This document shows, one piece after another, positions 23,050 to 34,039 of a stretch of 64,000 bases of DNA. The translations under genes were made by a program, and so were the position numbers. The stretch is from Echinometra lucunter. Lineage: Eukaryota > Echinodermata > Echinoidea > Camarodonta > Echinometridae. Positions within the stretch are counted from its first letter, which is position 1, and every line of letters begins with the position of its first letter. The notes under the pieces were generated by a model, which worked only from the letters and a program-made list of their open reading frames with translations, searched no databases and was not told the origin of the DNA. The stretch lies in NCBI GenBank assembly GCA_029962745.1, contig CM057157.1, forward strand, positions 925,491-989,490, given 5' to 3'.

Positions 23050-23087
23050 CTATAATGAAACAATAAAACAGAAACCATAGAAAATTT

Positions 23088-23363
23088 TACGGTTCACAAT
23101 GTGGCAAGTCCTGAAAGGACTGTAGGTAAAGTGGAAAGAGATGAAGGTGACAATGAGAGGCGAGAAAGAGTACCTTTCTTGATCTGGGTGAAGTCCTGAT
23201 AAGGACTGTACACCAGAGGAGGTGTGAAGGAGGCTAAAGATAGGTGACGAGATGAGGAGACTTGGCTTGAGGTCAGCGAAGAGGTGAGAGGACTTGAGGC
23301 AGGCAACCAGTTTATGGTTTACCTATAGTCCTTTTGGGACTTACCACTTGGTGAACCATAAAC
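23088..23363. mobile_element. Fold-back element just upstream of the MYSM1 exons
   Basis: The left arm ggttcacaatgtggcaagtc plus ctgaaaggactgtaggtaaa is the near inverse complement of tttacctatagtccttttgg plus gacttaccacttggtgaacc on the right. A third related hairpin, aagtcctgataaggact, lies inside. No coding similarity. Confidence 0.7.
23174..23292 (-). CDS. Tentative extra MYSM1 exon inside the fold-back element
   Basis: An open segment reading VYSPYQDFTQIKK ends AAAG-GTAC and its phase matches the next exon. It lies within the fold-back element above and part of its sequence is the element's own hairpin, so it may be chance or an exonised repeat. Confidence 0.2.
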
Positions 23364-24029
23364 CTTTCAACGATTATCTCTATCACCATGAAAACCTTCA
23401 AACATCATCCAAATAAACATAAAGTTCACACACCATACTTAACTAGAAATATCAATAAAGATGATTAATACCCCTACCCCAATGGGTCTGCTAGATGTAC
23501 ACTTCTGAGCATTGCTTGAAAAATGAGGAAGTAGTTTGACCTGCAAGTTTCCTGCTACGGTAATTCATTGCCTAATGCCACTACCATGGCAATGCAGTTT
23601 CACACATTAAAAAATATGTCTTGCTCATCTTCATCCCAAGACTGATGCGTGTGCTAAATTTCAAAAGCATTGCTCAAATAATTAGACAGTAGTGTGATCC
23701 GCAAGATTGCAATAGATCAACAGACCGCCAGACTGACCGTCCACTGAACCTTCCTTCAAAATTCATTTGGCAGGGTGGAAATATTTCAAGTATTTCAGTA
23801 TTTGCATCTTCAAATTAAGAAAGTTATTAATAATACAAGATTAAAAACAGAGAAAAGATGATAAAAAAACCATGATATTCTTCTTCAAAGGTAGAATGGA
23901 ATATTGTTCTAAGATTTGTAAACAGCTACATGTACATTGTATACCTGTACTTTATTTATCATCTACATGTAACAAAAATAATAGTGGAAATTTATGGAGT
24001 GCACACATTGTCCAAGGACACTCATGGCA
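23364..24029. other. No feature recognised
   Basis: AT-rich non-coding sequence. Expected N-terminal MYSM1 exons (SANT, SWIRM) were looked for and not seen. Confidence 0.45.
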
Positions 24030-24584
24030 CTGGCCAAGCAACATTTCTCTTTAACGGAGGTATACTACAATATTTTTATATCAGTTTTAAAAAAAAAAAT
24101 CATATTTACAATATTTGCATCACACATTGGAAATACTCAGCCCCACCCGGTGAGGCCTGGTGCCTCTTACTGCTCCATTCACTGACAATTTAAGGGACAA
24201 GTCCAGTCAGTACATCACTCACAGGAACTCTAGCATTTGAGGCTACCAGGCCCCAGATGGGCAGGCAGCCAACAGAACCAAAGGTTGATAACAAAATGAA
24301 TTAAATTGCATATATTTTTTCAATTTCAGCTTTAGTACATAAACTTAAACCACTAATGAAATATGGTTACAGATTAGATAGGTCTTAAGATGATCTTTAA
24401 AGGTAGAATATGTTGTGATGCAACAAAGTGACAGAGGAAGCTTATTCCATAATTTGGCTGCTGCATGCGAAAAGGCATTATCCCCCCAAGAATGTCGGGT
24501 ACGGGGAATGTGCATCTCAGTGCAGGACATATACTGAAGGATATGCACAAAGGCTACTCTCCAAAATGCTTGAGCAACAATCAC
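24030..24584 (-). mobile_element. LINE 3' end: RT tail plus 3' UTR, copy 1
   Basis: Minus-strand frame 24345-24584 ends with the hallmark C-terminus of CR1/L2/Jockey-type reverse transcriptases: PRTRHSWGDNAFSHAAAKLW followed by NKLPLSL and FKDHLKTYL. About 310 bp of 3' UTR follows (to 24030). It matches 48970-49390, including the ggtgaggcctggtgcc block. Only the 3' end is present, as expected for 5'-truncated LINE insertion. Confidence 0.8.
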
Positions 24585-24837
24585 TCTGGGCTTTATTTTG
24601 TTACAGACACACGGTTGAGGGTCGGGCTGTTACCATAAGCTGTGGCTTAGGGTAATAAGAGTTAGGTAAAGTGTTTGATCCTGAGTAAAAGTTCATAGTG
24701 GAGCAGCATAGTGATATAAAATATACCTGCATTGTGTACTTTGGGCTAATGGCACCATATAAAACCTTTTTTTCAATTTAATTCAAGTATTCATAAATAC
24801 GAAATCAGACATGTAAATTACATCTATTTAGCTAAGC

Positions 24838-24966
24838 ACAGGACTTTACTATTCCAAAGCAATATCCGATACTCAGGACTAAGTTATGGAACGATATCCT
24901 AGATACTATAAAATATTCTGCTTCTCTTGCCAGTTTCTCAAGAAGGAAGAAGAAACATCTTACTTC
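24838..24966 (+). mobile_element. LINE RT C-terminal fragment
   Basis: The plus strand reads SNIRYSGLKLWNDILDTIKY then SASLASFSRRKKKHLTSSYK-stop. The LKLWN...SFSRRKKKHL pattern is the usual end of a non-LTR RT ORF of another family. Nothing upstream is recognisable. Confidence 0.6.
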
Positions 24967-25067
24967 ATCATATAAATAATTTAATTTCATTACACATTCC
25001 CCCACCTTCCTTGGGGTTTCATCCTTCCCTTTTTTGTGTGTGAATTTCTCTTTGTCTGTTTATACCA

Positions 25068-25430
25068 TAGACATATAATAAATTTACTAGACAAAAAGCG
25101 AATAGCATTAGGCCCGCCTCTTTCGGATCATTTGAAGATCGACCTAAGCACCCGTTTTTGTTGCATTATTCATATCTACTGCGCATGTGGCGCGTATCAT
25201 TTTTATTATGATACTTTGATTTAATGCGCATTTGTTGCGCATTGATTTTGCATCATTGCGCATATTTTTAGCTGATGGGCGTAATGTTTTAAAACATGCA
25301 CTAATGCACGCGACTCCTTGGAATCATCTTACAAAATGAATTATTCATTTTTGCTCATAAATATTGATGGATGCTTAGGTCGGTCTTCTAATGGATCTGG
25401 ACAAAATGGCGGAGCTTTAGGAGCCTGGTT
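25068..25430. mobile_element. Fold-back repeat, copy 2 (MITE-like)
   Basis: Collinear with 15102-15503. The left arm cggatcatttgaagatcgac and the right arm ggtcggtcttctaatggatc are near inverse complements. Boundaries are given by where similarity to copy 1 starts and stops. Confidence 0.65.
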
Positions 25431-25860
25431 TATACTCCTTTTCTTTTGTACCTCCTTCTCTTTCTCTATTCGATTTCACCTCTTTTCTCTCTATCTTTCT
25501 CAAGCTCAGCGGTTAGGATTTTTTTTCTTCTGTGTGTGTGTGTGTGTGTGGATGTGCTTTGTGCTTTTGTATGTGCTTTTTTGTTTTCTCTTCTTTTTTC
25601 ATGTTTTTTTAAATATACTTTTTCAGAATTATATATATTTATGTCCTAGGGCACCCTCAATCCAAGCTTTTGCTTTTCGAGGTGTGTCCTCCAATTAATT
25701 ACGTAATTAGAATGATAGCATATTATGTCATATTTTGTTATCAGTATCATAAATGTCAGTTTGTTGTTTCATTATTTAGCAGTTGCTCTCTCATGCCTGT
25801 CCATGATGAGGTTAACTCAGTTTCACTCAAAGTGTCAGACAGAGCCACGTATTCGTGACA
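25431..25860. other. No feature recognised
   Basis: T-rich sequence with a short GT run (about 25532-25550). Hydrophobic frames here reflect T-rich composition. Confidence 0.45.
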
Positions 25861-26020
25861 GTCGTCAGTATGCTCTGGAGCTCTCAATTGCAACCAATTC
25901 ACATCTCTGGAAAAACACAATAGGCCTGGTTGCCCTGATTTCATCTCTACACCAAACCTGCACATATTATACCCAATAGTCTAACACACATACATGTACA
26001 TCATACAGGCTTCGGGCAAC

Positions 26021-27340
26021 ATGGCCGAGGCATTTCCAAACGGCAAGGATCGAGGCGAACGCCCAGGCCGTTGATGACATGGTAATAGATTTAGATGAGG
26101 AATCACGGACAGAAGTCCGTAAGAAAACCCATAACAAAGGCAGAAAGAGACCCAGTACTAGTGATAATGACGATGGTGAAACATCAACCCAAAAACAAAA
26201 ATACGACCCCAAGCTAAATGTATTCATAAAAGGTACGGAGGGCAAGAATATTTGTTCAATCAACCCTGTTGCCCTCATCAAACAAATTAATGGAAAAGTA
26301 GGCCAGGTGGCCAAAAATGAGAAAAGAAAAGGGCACCCTACACATTACATGTATTAATGTATTAATTAACAAGCCAAAAAAGTCCTCAACATTTTCTGAA
26401 CTAGTAGGTGTACCAGTTAAAGGTACACAGCAAAAACCAACTCCCACCCTAAACAAAGGGGTCATTCATAAGGTAGATAAGACCATCCCAGAAAATGACC
26501 TTCTAGAGCTCTTAAAAGATCAAAACGTAAAAGAGGTGAGACGTTTCAAGAAGAAAATTGACGGCCAACTTGTAGACACGCCCTCCGTCCTTTTGACTTT
26601 TAGCAATGATACCCCCATAAAATCGGTATCTTTCCTTTTTGAAAAATATAATGTAGACACCTATACCCCACAGGTGGTGAGATGTCATAAATGCCAGCAG
26701 TTTGGACATGTACAGAAGTACTGTAGGAACCAAATTAGATGTGTAAGGTGTGGTGAAAACCATGAATTCACTGCATGTAAAAAGAAAGAAAGAAACATCT
26801 ACATGCTTTAGATGCAAGCAGAACCACTCTGCAGCATTCAAAGGCTGTCCATTGTACAAAGAGGCAACAGGTATACAAATCATTAAGGCAAAAGAGAAAT
26901 TCTCCTACGCTGAGGCTGCAAAACAATACAAGCAGCACAAGACCAACAAAACCAACAATACCATCAATACCAACAATACCAACGCCACCAGTAAACAGTG
27001 GCACCAGGATACTGATACTGTGACTAATCTGATAGAATCATCATATTATATTTCATTTTCAGTTTATCTTGTTCCCAACCTATTCCAACCATACGGTCTG
27101 TTCGTTTGGGATCAAATCTGGAAGTTTATTTTCCTATTTTTATCCTGGAATTTGGATTTCGGCTGTTGTGTATGCTTTGGAGCTATCATTTGGACCCAAT
27201 TCACATTTCTGGAAAAAAAGAAATTTAAGGTAGGCCTGGTTGGCGGATACTATTTGCACTAATTTAATCTCTATATCTAACCTGCACATATTATACCCAA
27301 TAGCCTTAACACACACATATATCATACAGGCTTAAGCAAT
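26021..27340 (+). pseudogene. LINE ORF1 (gag-like), array unit 1
   Basis: Starts MAEAFPNGKD and continues in several frames. It carries a KLNVFIKGTEGKNICSINPV block, then three zinc knuckles: CHKCQQFGHVQKYC, CVRCGENHEFTAC and CFRCKQNHSAAFKGC. These bind nucleic acid in ORF1 of I/Nimb/Jockey-type LINEs. At least two frameshifts (near 26330 and 26790) separate the parts. A duplicated attaatgtattaa near 26345 marks one. The last part (YLVPNLFQPYG...) is not gag but translated leader of the next unit. Confidence 0.85.
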
Positions 27341-28657
27341 ATGGCCGAGGCCCTTTCAAACGGCAAGGAGGCGAACGCCCAGGCCGTAGATGAAATGGTA
27401 ATAGATTTAGATGATGAATCATGGACAGAAGTCCGTAAGAAAACCAATAACAAAAGCAGAAAACGACCAGAATAAGCGATAATGACGACGGCGAATCATC
27501 AACCCCAAAACGTAAATACGACCCCAAGCTAAATGTATTCATAAAAGGTACAGAGGGCAAGAATATTTGTTCAATCAACCCTGTTGCCCTCATCAAACAC
27601 GTCAATGAAAAAGTAGGCCAGGTGGCCAAAATGAGAAAAGAAAAGGGCACCATACACATCACGTGTATTAATGAGGAACAAGCCAAAAAAGTCCTCAACA
27701 TTTCTGAACTAGTAAGTAGGTGTACCAGTTAAAAGTACACAGCAAAAAGCAATTCCCACCCTAAACAAAGGGGTCATTCATAAGGTAGATAAAACCATCC
27801 CAGAAAATGAACTTCTACAGCTCTTAAAAGATCAAAACGTAAAAGAGGTGAGACGTTTCAAGAAGAACATTGACGGCCAACTTGTAGACACCCCTCCGTC
27901 CTTTTGACTTTTTAGCAATGATACCCCCGTAAAATCGGTATCTTTCCTTTTTGAAAAATATAACGTAGACACCTATTCCCAACAGACGGTGAGATGTCAT
28001 AAATGCCAGCAGTTTGGACATGTACAGAAGTACTGTAGGAACCAAATTAGATGTGTAAGGTGTGCTGAAAACCATGAATTCACTGCATGTAAAAAGAAAG
28101 AAACACCTACATGCTTTAGATGCAAGCAGAACCACTCTGCAGCATTCAAAGGCTGTCCATTGTACAAAGAGGCAACAGGTATACAAATCATTAAGGCAAA
28201 AGAGAAATTCTCCTACGCTGAGGCTGCAAAACAATACAAGCAGCACAAGACCAACAAAACCAACAATACCATCAATACCAACAATACCAACAATACCAAC
28301 GCCACCAGTAAACAGTGGCACCAGGATACTGATACTGTGACTAATCTGATAGAATCATCATATTATATTTCATTTTCAGTTTATCTTGTTCCCAACCTAT
28401 TCCAACCATACAGTCTGTTCGTTTGGGATCAAATCTGGAAGTTTATTTTCCTATTTTTATCCTGGAATTTGGATTTTTGCTGTTGTGTATGCTTTGGAGC
28501 TATCATTTGGACCCAATTCACATTTCTGGAAAAAAAGAAATTTAAGGTAGGCCTGGTTGGCGAATACTATTTGCACTAATTTAATCTCTATATCTAACCT
28601 GCACATATTATACCCAATAGCCTTAACACACACATATATCATACAGGCTTAAGCAAT
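27341..28657 (+). pseudogene. LINE ORF1 (gag-like), array unit 2
   Basis: Starts MAEALSNGKEANAQAVDEMV. A lesion at about 27472 ends the first frame (cgaccagaataagc where intact relatives have cgacccagnacnagc), and another frameshift lies near 27905. CVRCGENH has become CVRCAENH here. The zinc-knuckle frame is 27989-28579. Confidence 0.85.
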
Positions 28658-29926
28658 ATGGCCGAGGCCCTTTCAAACGGCAAGGAGGCGAACGCCCAGG
28701 CCGTAGATGAAATGGTAATAGATTTAGATGATGAATCATGGACAGAAGTCCGTAAGAAAACCAATAACAAAAGCAGAAAACGACCAGAATAAGCGATAAT
28801 GACGACGGCGAATCATCAACCCCAAAACGTAAATACGACCCCAAACTGAATGTATTTATTAAAGGTACAGAGGGCAAGAATATTTGTTCAATCAACCCTG
28901 TTGCCCTCATCAAACAAATCAATGAAAAGGTAGGCCATGTGGCCAAAATGAGAAAAGAAAAGGGCACCATACACATCACGTGTATTAATGAGGAACAAGC
29001 CAAAAAAGTCCTCAACATTTCTGAACTAGTAGGTGTACCAGTTAAAGGTACACAGCAAAAAGCAATTCCCACCCTAAACTAAGGGGTCATTCATAAGGTA
29101 GATAAGACCATCCCAGAAAATGAACTTCTACAGCTCTTAAAAGATCAAAACGTAAAAGAGGTGAGACGTTTCAAGAAGAACATTGACGGCCAACTTGTAG
29201 ACACCCCTCCGTCCTTTTGACTTTTTAGCAATGATACCCCCGTAAAATCGGTATCTTTCCTTTTTGAAAAATATAACGTAGACACCTATTCCCAACAGGC
29301 GGTGAGATGTCATAAATGCCAGCAGTTTGGACATGTACAGAAGTACTGTAGGAACCAAATTAGATGTGTAAGGTGTGGTGAAAACCATGAATTCACAGCA
29401 TGTAAAAAGAAAGAAACATCTACATGCTTTAGATGCAAGCAGAACCACTCTGCAGCATTCAAAGGCTGCCCATTGTACAAAGAGGCAACAGGTATACAAA
29501 TCATTAAGGCAAAAGAGGAACTCTCCTACGCTGAGGCTGCAAAACAATGCAAGCAGCACAAGACCAACAAAACCAACAATACCATCAATACCAACAATAC
29601 CAACAATACCAACAATACCAACAACAACAGTAAACAGTGGCACCAGGATACTGATACTGCGACCAATCTGATAGAATCATCATATCATATTTCATTTTCA
29701 GATCATCTTGTTCCCAACCTATTCCAACCATACGGTCTGTTCGTTTTGGATCAAAATCTGGAAGTTTATTTTCCTATTTTTATCCTGGAATTTGGATTTT
29801 TGCTGTTGTGTATGCTTTGGAGCTATCATTTGGACCAAATTCACATTTCTGGAAAAAAGAAATTTAAGGTAGGCCTGGTTGGCGGATACTATTTGCACTA
29901 ATTTAATCTCTATATCTATCTGGAAG
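28658..29926 (+). pseudogene. LINE ORF1 (gag-like), array unit 3
   Basis: Carries the same two frameshift lesions as unit 2, plus a unique TAA in AIPTLN-stop-GVIHK near 29079. The zinc-knuckle frame is 29302-29901, with an expanded Asn-Asn-Thr repeat after it. The unit stops abruptly at about 29926, where GC-rich Penelope-like sequence begins. Confidence 0.85.
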
Positions 29927-31503
29927 TTTACCACCTGTACCTACCAAGGAAGCACAACTCATCGCCGAAAGGACTTCACGCCTTTTTTTCTCCGCGAACG
30001 AATCCGCCTCACCTTGATGGCCAAGAAGTCCATACAGTCCGAAGCCGAATCCACCGCCACCCACATCAAGACCACTTTCAACGAGGAAGATAGCGCCAGG
30101 ATTCTGGAATACAAGGTTCGTCAGCAGGTAAAGTATGAGAAGATGATTGACCAGGGTAAGTATCGTGCCGTTATTTCTGTTCCGCAGACTACTGAGTCTA
30201 CCACTGCCAATTGGGTTGTTAACCTATCCGCGCATGTGTTGACCCCTGATGAAACCGCATTGTTCAAGAAGGGGCTCAATTTTGCGATAACTCCGAATCA
30301 TGTTCCCGCTACTGAGATCATTGCTAAGGTTGAATCTTCCGTACGTAACCTTGACGCGAGTCCCGTGACTCAGTCCGCAGGGAGGTTAATGCCATACTCT
30401 CTACCACGAAACCGCCGAAACCGAATGTTACGCCCAGTATGCGCAAAGCCTTGAAGTCCCTCAAGGAAGATCGCTCCATTATGATTCTGCCTGCTGACAA
30501 AGGCCGTGCTAGCGTAGTTGTGGATACCGATATGTACCGTAGTAAGATGTCTAACTTGATTGACTCCGACCCTTACCGCGCCATCGACCGGCTCTCCCGC
30601 AAACTCACTACCATTCTCAGCGATCTTAAGAAGAATGGTGCTGTTGACGACCTAAACAGAAGCAGCCGCCGCGCATCTATGGATTACCGAAAATCCATAA
30701 GCCCGATGTCCCGCTCCGCCCCATTGTCTCATGTGTCAGCTCATTCGCGTATGATGTTTCGAAGTTTCTCGCGGATATTTTGTCTCCGCTTACCGGTTCG
30801 AGCGAACATGCAGTTCGCAATTCCGTGTCTTTCGTTGATTACGTGTGCAACCCGACCATTGGCGAGAATGAGGTTATGGTTTCGTTTGATGTTGAGTCAT
30901 TATTCACTAACGTTCCGATTGAATCCGCATGCCGTGTCGCCCTTCAGCGCATGCAGACTGATGCCGGGTTCTCTGCCCGCACCAGCCTGTCCCCCGGACA
31001 AGTCGCCGAACTCTTGGAATTCGTCTTGAAATCCACGTACTTCATGTACAACAGAGAGTATTACGAACAACAGGAAGGAGCGGCCATGGGTAGCCCGGTT
31101 TCCGCTGTCGTTGCCAATCTGTACATGGAGAACTTTGAAGAACAAGCGCTGGAAGCTTGTCCTGACGAGTGCGCACCCAGAGTATGGAAACGGTATGTCG
31201 ACGATACTTTCATTGTTACGCAACGGTCTACCGCCAATGACCTTTTGAGCTTCATGAACGCGCAGCAACCCTCCATCCGTTTTACCATGGAGGTCAAACA
31301 CGATAACCACTTCGCTTTTCTCGATACTTTGGTGCACCGAGACACCAATGGCCGCCTCACTACCACTGTCTATAGGAAACCGACGCATACTGACCAGTAC
31401 CTCGCGTTCGATTCTCACCACCCTCCGTCAAGCGTGGTGTAGTGAAGTGTCTCTACGACAGAGCACTACGCACCGTTACTAAGCCTTCCTGCGCTGCCAC
31501 CGA
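29927..31503 (+). mobile_element. Penelope-like element RT fragment, frameshifted
   Basis: GC-rich coding sequence in three frames: about 29930-30378, 30378-30655 and 30655-31440. Motifs in order are LPADKGRASVVVD, IYGLPKIHKPDVPLRPIVS, FDVESLFTNVPI, EGAAMGSPVSAVVANLYMEN, RYVDDTFIV (catalytic Asp pair) and FLDTLVHR. After another shift comes KRGVVKCLYDRALRTV. This order is diagnostic of Penelope-like reverse transcriptases, which prime at chromosomal ends. The GIY-YIG endonuclease that usually follows is missing, since the segment stops at about 31503 inside LINE gag sequence. Codon use is markedly more GC-rich than all neighbours, suggesting a recently arrived or differently evolving element. 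Confidence 0.88.
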
Positions 31504-31838
31504 AAAATATAATGTAGACACTTATCCCCAGAGGTGGTGAGATGTCATAAATGCCAGCAGTTTGGACATGTACAGAAGTACTGAAGGAACCAAATTAGAT
31601 GTGTAAGGTGTGGTGAAAACCATGAATTCACAGCATGTAAAAAGAAAGAAACACCTACATGCTTTAGATGCAAGCAGAACCTCTCTGCAGCATTCAAAGG
31701 CTGTCCATTGTACAAAGAGGCCACAGGCATACAAATCATTAAGGCCAAAGAGAAACTCGCTGAGGCTGCAAAACAATACAAGCAGCACAAGAGCAACAAT
31801 ACTAACAATGCTAACAATACCAACAATACCAAGGTGTG
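31504..31838 (+). pseudogene. LINE ORF1 fragment, array unit 4
   Basis: Resumes mid-gag at aaaaatataatgtagacac and carries CHKCQQFGHVQKY with its last Cys codon changed to TGA (tactgaagg), then CVRCGENHEFTAC and CFRCKQN. A 9-base loss removes SYA from the KLSYAEAAKQ segment. It ends in the Asn/Thr repeat. Confidence 0.85.
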
Positions 31839-32275
31839 TCGTGGAGGTATAGAACGTCGAATGAAGAGGTATTGCACCAAGTTCAAGAAGAGCGCATGCT
31901 AAATCAAACGATAGGACACATCATGCGACATAATAGTTTAATGGTCAGAGTTATAGAAGGTTGCCTGCATGGAAAGAAGGTAAAGGCTTCCTAGATGATT
32001 TGATAGCAGAGTGTGGAGCAACAGGAAAAGCATGAAAAGCTGAAATGGATGACTCAAGAGCTTTGAATTTTGAACTTTGAATTGTTTGAATGAAATGTTA
32101 TTGTCGAATGTAATGTAATTTGTTTATAATATATTTGGAACCCCCATTTATTTTCAAGCTTTCATGCCTTTACGCAGGGGTCTCGTCATTATTATATTCT
32201 TAACGAATGATTTCTGTTTCATGTATTGATGTATTTTTAAATGATGGCAAATAAATAAATTGAATTGAAATTGAA
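31839..32275 (+). mobile_element. LINE RT C-terminus and 3' UTR of another family
   Basis: The frame EERMLNQTIGHIMRHNSLMV then RVIEGCLHGKKVKGFLDDLI ends at a stop near 32032. GHIMRH..L...VIEG..HGKK is the typical tail of RTE/L1-like and related RT ORFs. A 3' UTR follows with attgaattgaaattgaat at its end, a common LINE 3' terminal repeat. Confidence 0.65.
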
Positions 32276-32631
32276 TCACTTTCCTGTTTTATGAATCAGG
32301 TTAAAAATTGTCCCAAACAAAGAAAATGAAGTGAAGAAATTAATACATCAGCAGATGTGATGAAAAATGTAGACAATTTTCTTCTGAGCCATCACTTTCC
32401 TTCTTTAAGATTCAGGTTAATTTCTCCCAAACAAAGAAAATGTAAGGGAAGAAGGTGTCCATACAAAGACAAATCATTGCCCTTTCATGATATCATCAGA
32501 GTCCAAAGGTATACATATTCTGTAGTAGATTGTATACTTAGCCTTCAATTTCTTCCATACACTGGTGGCTGAAAACTGTTAATGTGAGTACAGGATTTTC
32601 AAGTTCTATATTTGAGTCTGTTAAACCCCAT
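32276..32631. other. No feature recognised
   Basis: AT-rich sequence between the LINE 3' end and the left inverted-repeat arm. A tctcccaaacaaagaaaatg segment occurs twice (about 32309 and 32421), suggesting a diverged tandem duplication of about 112 bp. Confidence 0.4.
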
Positions 32632-32682
32632 AACTGCCCCTACACTAAGATCTTAACATACCCCCAACCCTCCCAAGAGAGT

Positions 32683-33900
32683 ATGGACAATACTCCTCGG
32701 GGGAGGAAGACTACCTGCAATCGGCGGTGGAGTTGAATTTTGCAACTCCGCAAGAACCTCCGATACCTGAACCCACGGCAGCCGAAGGTGGAGATGAGGG
32801 GGATGGGGCTGGTCAATTGCGTTGAGAACCACCCATCCGAAACCCCAAAGAAAACGCCCAAGAACCAAGAGTACCCCCACAAATAATAATAACAATGAGC
32901 CAAGAATGCTGAACAATGACATGACAATAAAAATAAAAGGGGTAGGAGAGCAATGCAATCTTATTAACATAAATCACGTAAAGATGCTAAACGATATTAC
33001 TAAACTGATAGGAGAAATCAAGGTATGAGAAAGTCAAAGGGAGCCATGTTTATCACTTGCCACAGCCCCCAGCAACTAGAGAAAGCATGTAAAATACAAG
33101 AACTGGCGGGGATTACAGTGACTATAACAAAGATGAATGATGTCCCCCAAACTAGCATGGTAGTGATCCATAGGGTCGATAGATCAATCGCGGACGAGGA
33201 TCTTTTACCATTACTAAAAGATCAGAATTTTTCGAGGGTAAAACAATTTTAAAAAAAGGATAAACAGGGAACTAAAACCTACCCATAGCAGTCGTTTTTT
33301 AACACCAATAACCCCTCAAAAGAAGTGAAATTTTTGTTTCAATTGTACGAAGTAGAAGTCTACCATTCCCCAGTTGTGAGGTGCTATAAGTGCCAACAAT
33401 TTGGACACACTCAAACTAATTGTAGAAATGCCATGAGATGTGTAAGGTGCAGGCAGGGGCATGCATCTGAGGACTGCCCAGCTAAAGATAGCCCCAAATG
33501 CCTTAGGTATGGGGACAACCATTCTGCTGCATTCAAAGGCTGTACTCAATATAAGGAACCAAAGGCGATATAATACATAAAGAAACAACTAATAGCTTAA
33601 CCTATGCGCAAGCTGCCAGGCAGCACTGCCAGCAGAAACAAAACCCAAATGTAGAGAAAACCAGTCAAGCAAAAAACAACCCAAAGTGTAACCAATAACA
33701 ATACATCCAGTACAAACAACGCAGCCCCCATCAATACAACATGTGAAAAAGACAGCAATAAAGCCAATGAGCCTAAAAATGAGTTTCGCCAACCACATTT
33801 CAATCCCAATCCCACTCCCACACGACACACACAAGCAAAATACTCAAACCAACATCAAAAGGACAACAACCCCCGGAAAAACGACTAACAATAGACCCAA
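32683..33900 (+). pseudogene. LINE ORF1 (gag-like), left arm
   Basis: ATG at 32683 corresponds to the right-arm start at 57968. Recognisable blocks are KPQRKRPRTKSTPT, NDMTIKIKGVGE, GAMFITCHSPQQLEKACKIQ and the zinc knuckles CYKCQQFGHTQTNC, CVRCRQGHASEDC and CLRYGDNHSAAFKGC, the last having lost one Cys to Tyr. Several frameshifts (near 32700, 33025 and 33250) make it non-functional. Confidence 0.85.
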
Positions 33901-34039
33901 CTGACCTGCTTATCTTTATTGCATTTGTAATAGATAGTATGGAAAAGGAACAGACATACTCGAACAGAATAAGATTGTTCGTTGATGCGGCAAAAAATGC
34001 CTGAACATACATAACATAGACTTTGAGCGTTCCATGGAA

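Larger units (their letters stand above)
25861..29926 (+). repeat. Tandem array of LINE 5' ends, unit about 1.32 kb
   Basis: Equivalent ATGGCCGAG starts occur at 26021, 27341 and 28658, spacings 1320 and 1317. Each unit has a gag-like ORF1 with zinc knuckles joined directly to about 330 bp that leads into the next start, ending acatattatacccaatag and a catacagg acceptor-like segment. The 25861-26008 piece is the tail of a preceding unit. ORF2 is absent from all units. Units 2 and 3 share the same frameshifts, so the array grew by tandem duplication of an already broken copy. Confidence 0.88.

Noticed and set aside
25861..29926. Tandem gag-like ORFs as a domesticated host gene family
   Set aside because: Every unit has frameshifts or stops between the N-terminal block and the zinc knuckles, and units 2 and 3 share the same lesions, so no purifying selection is visible.
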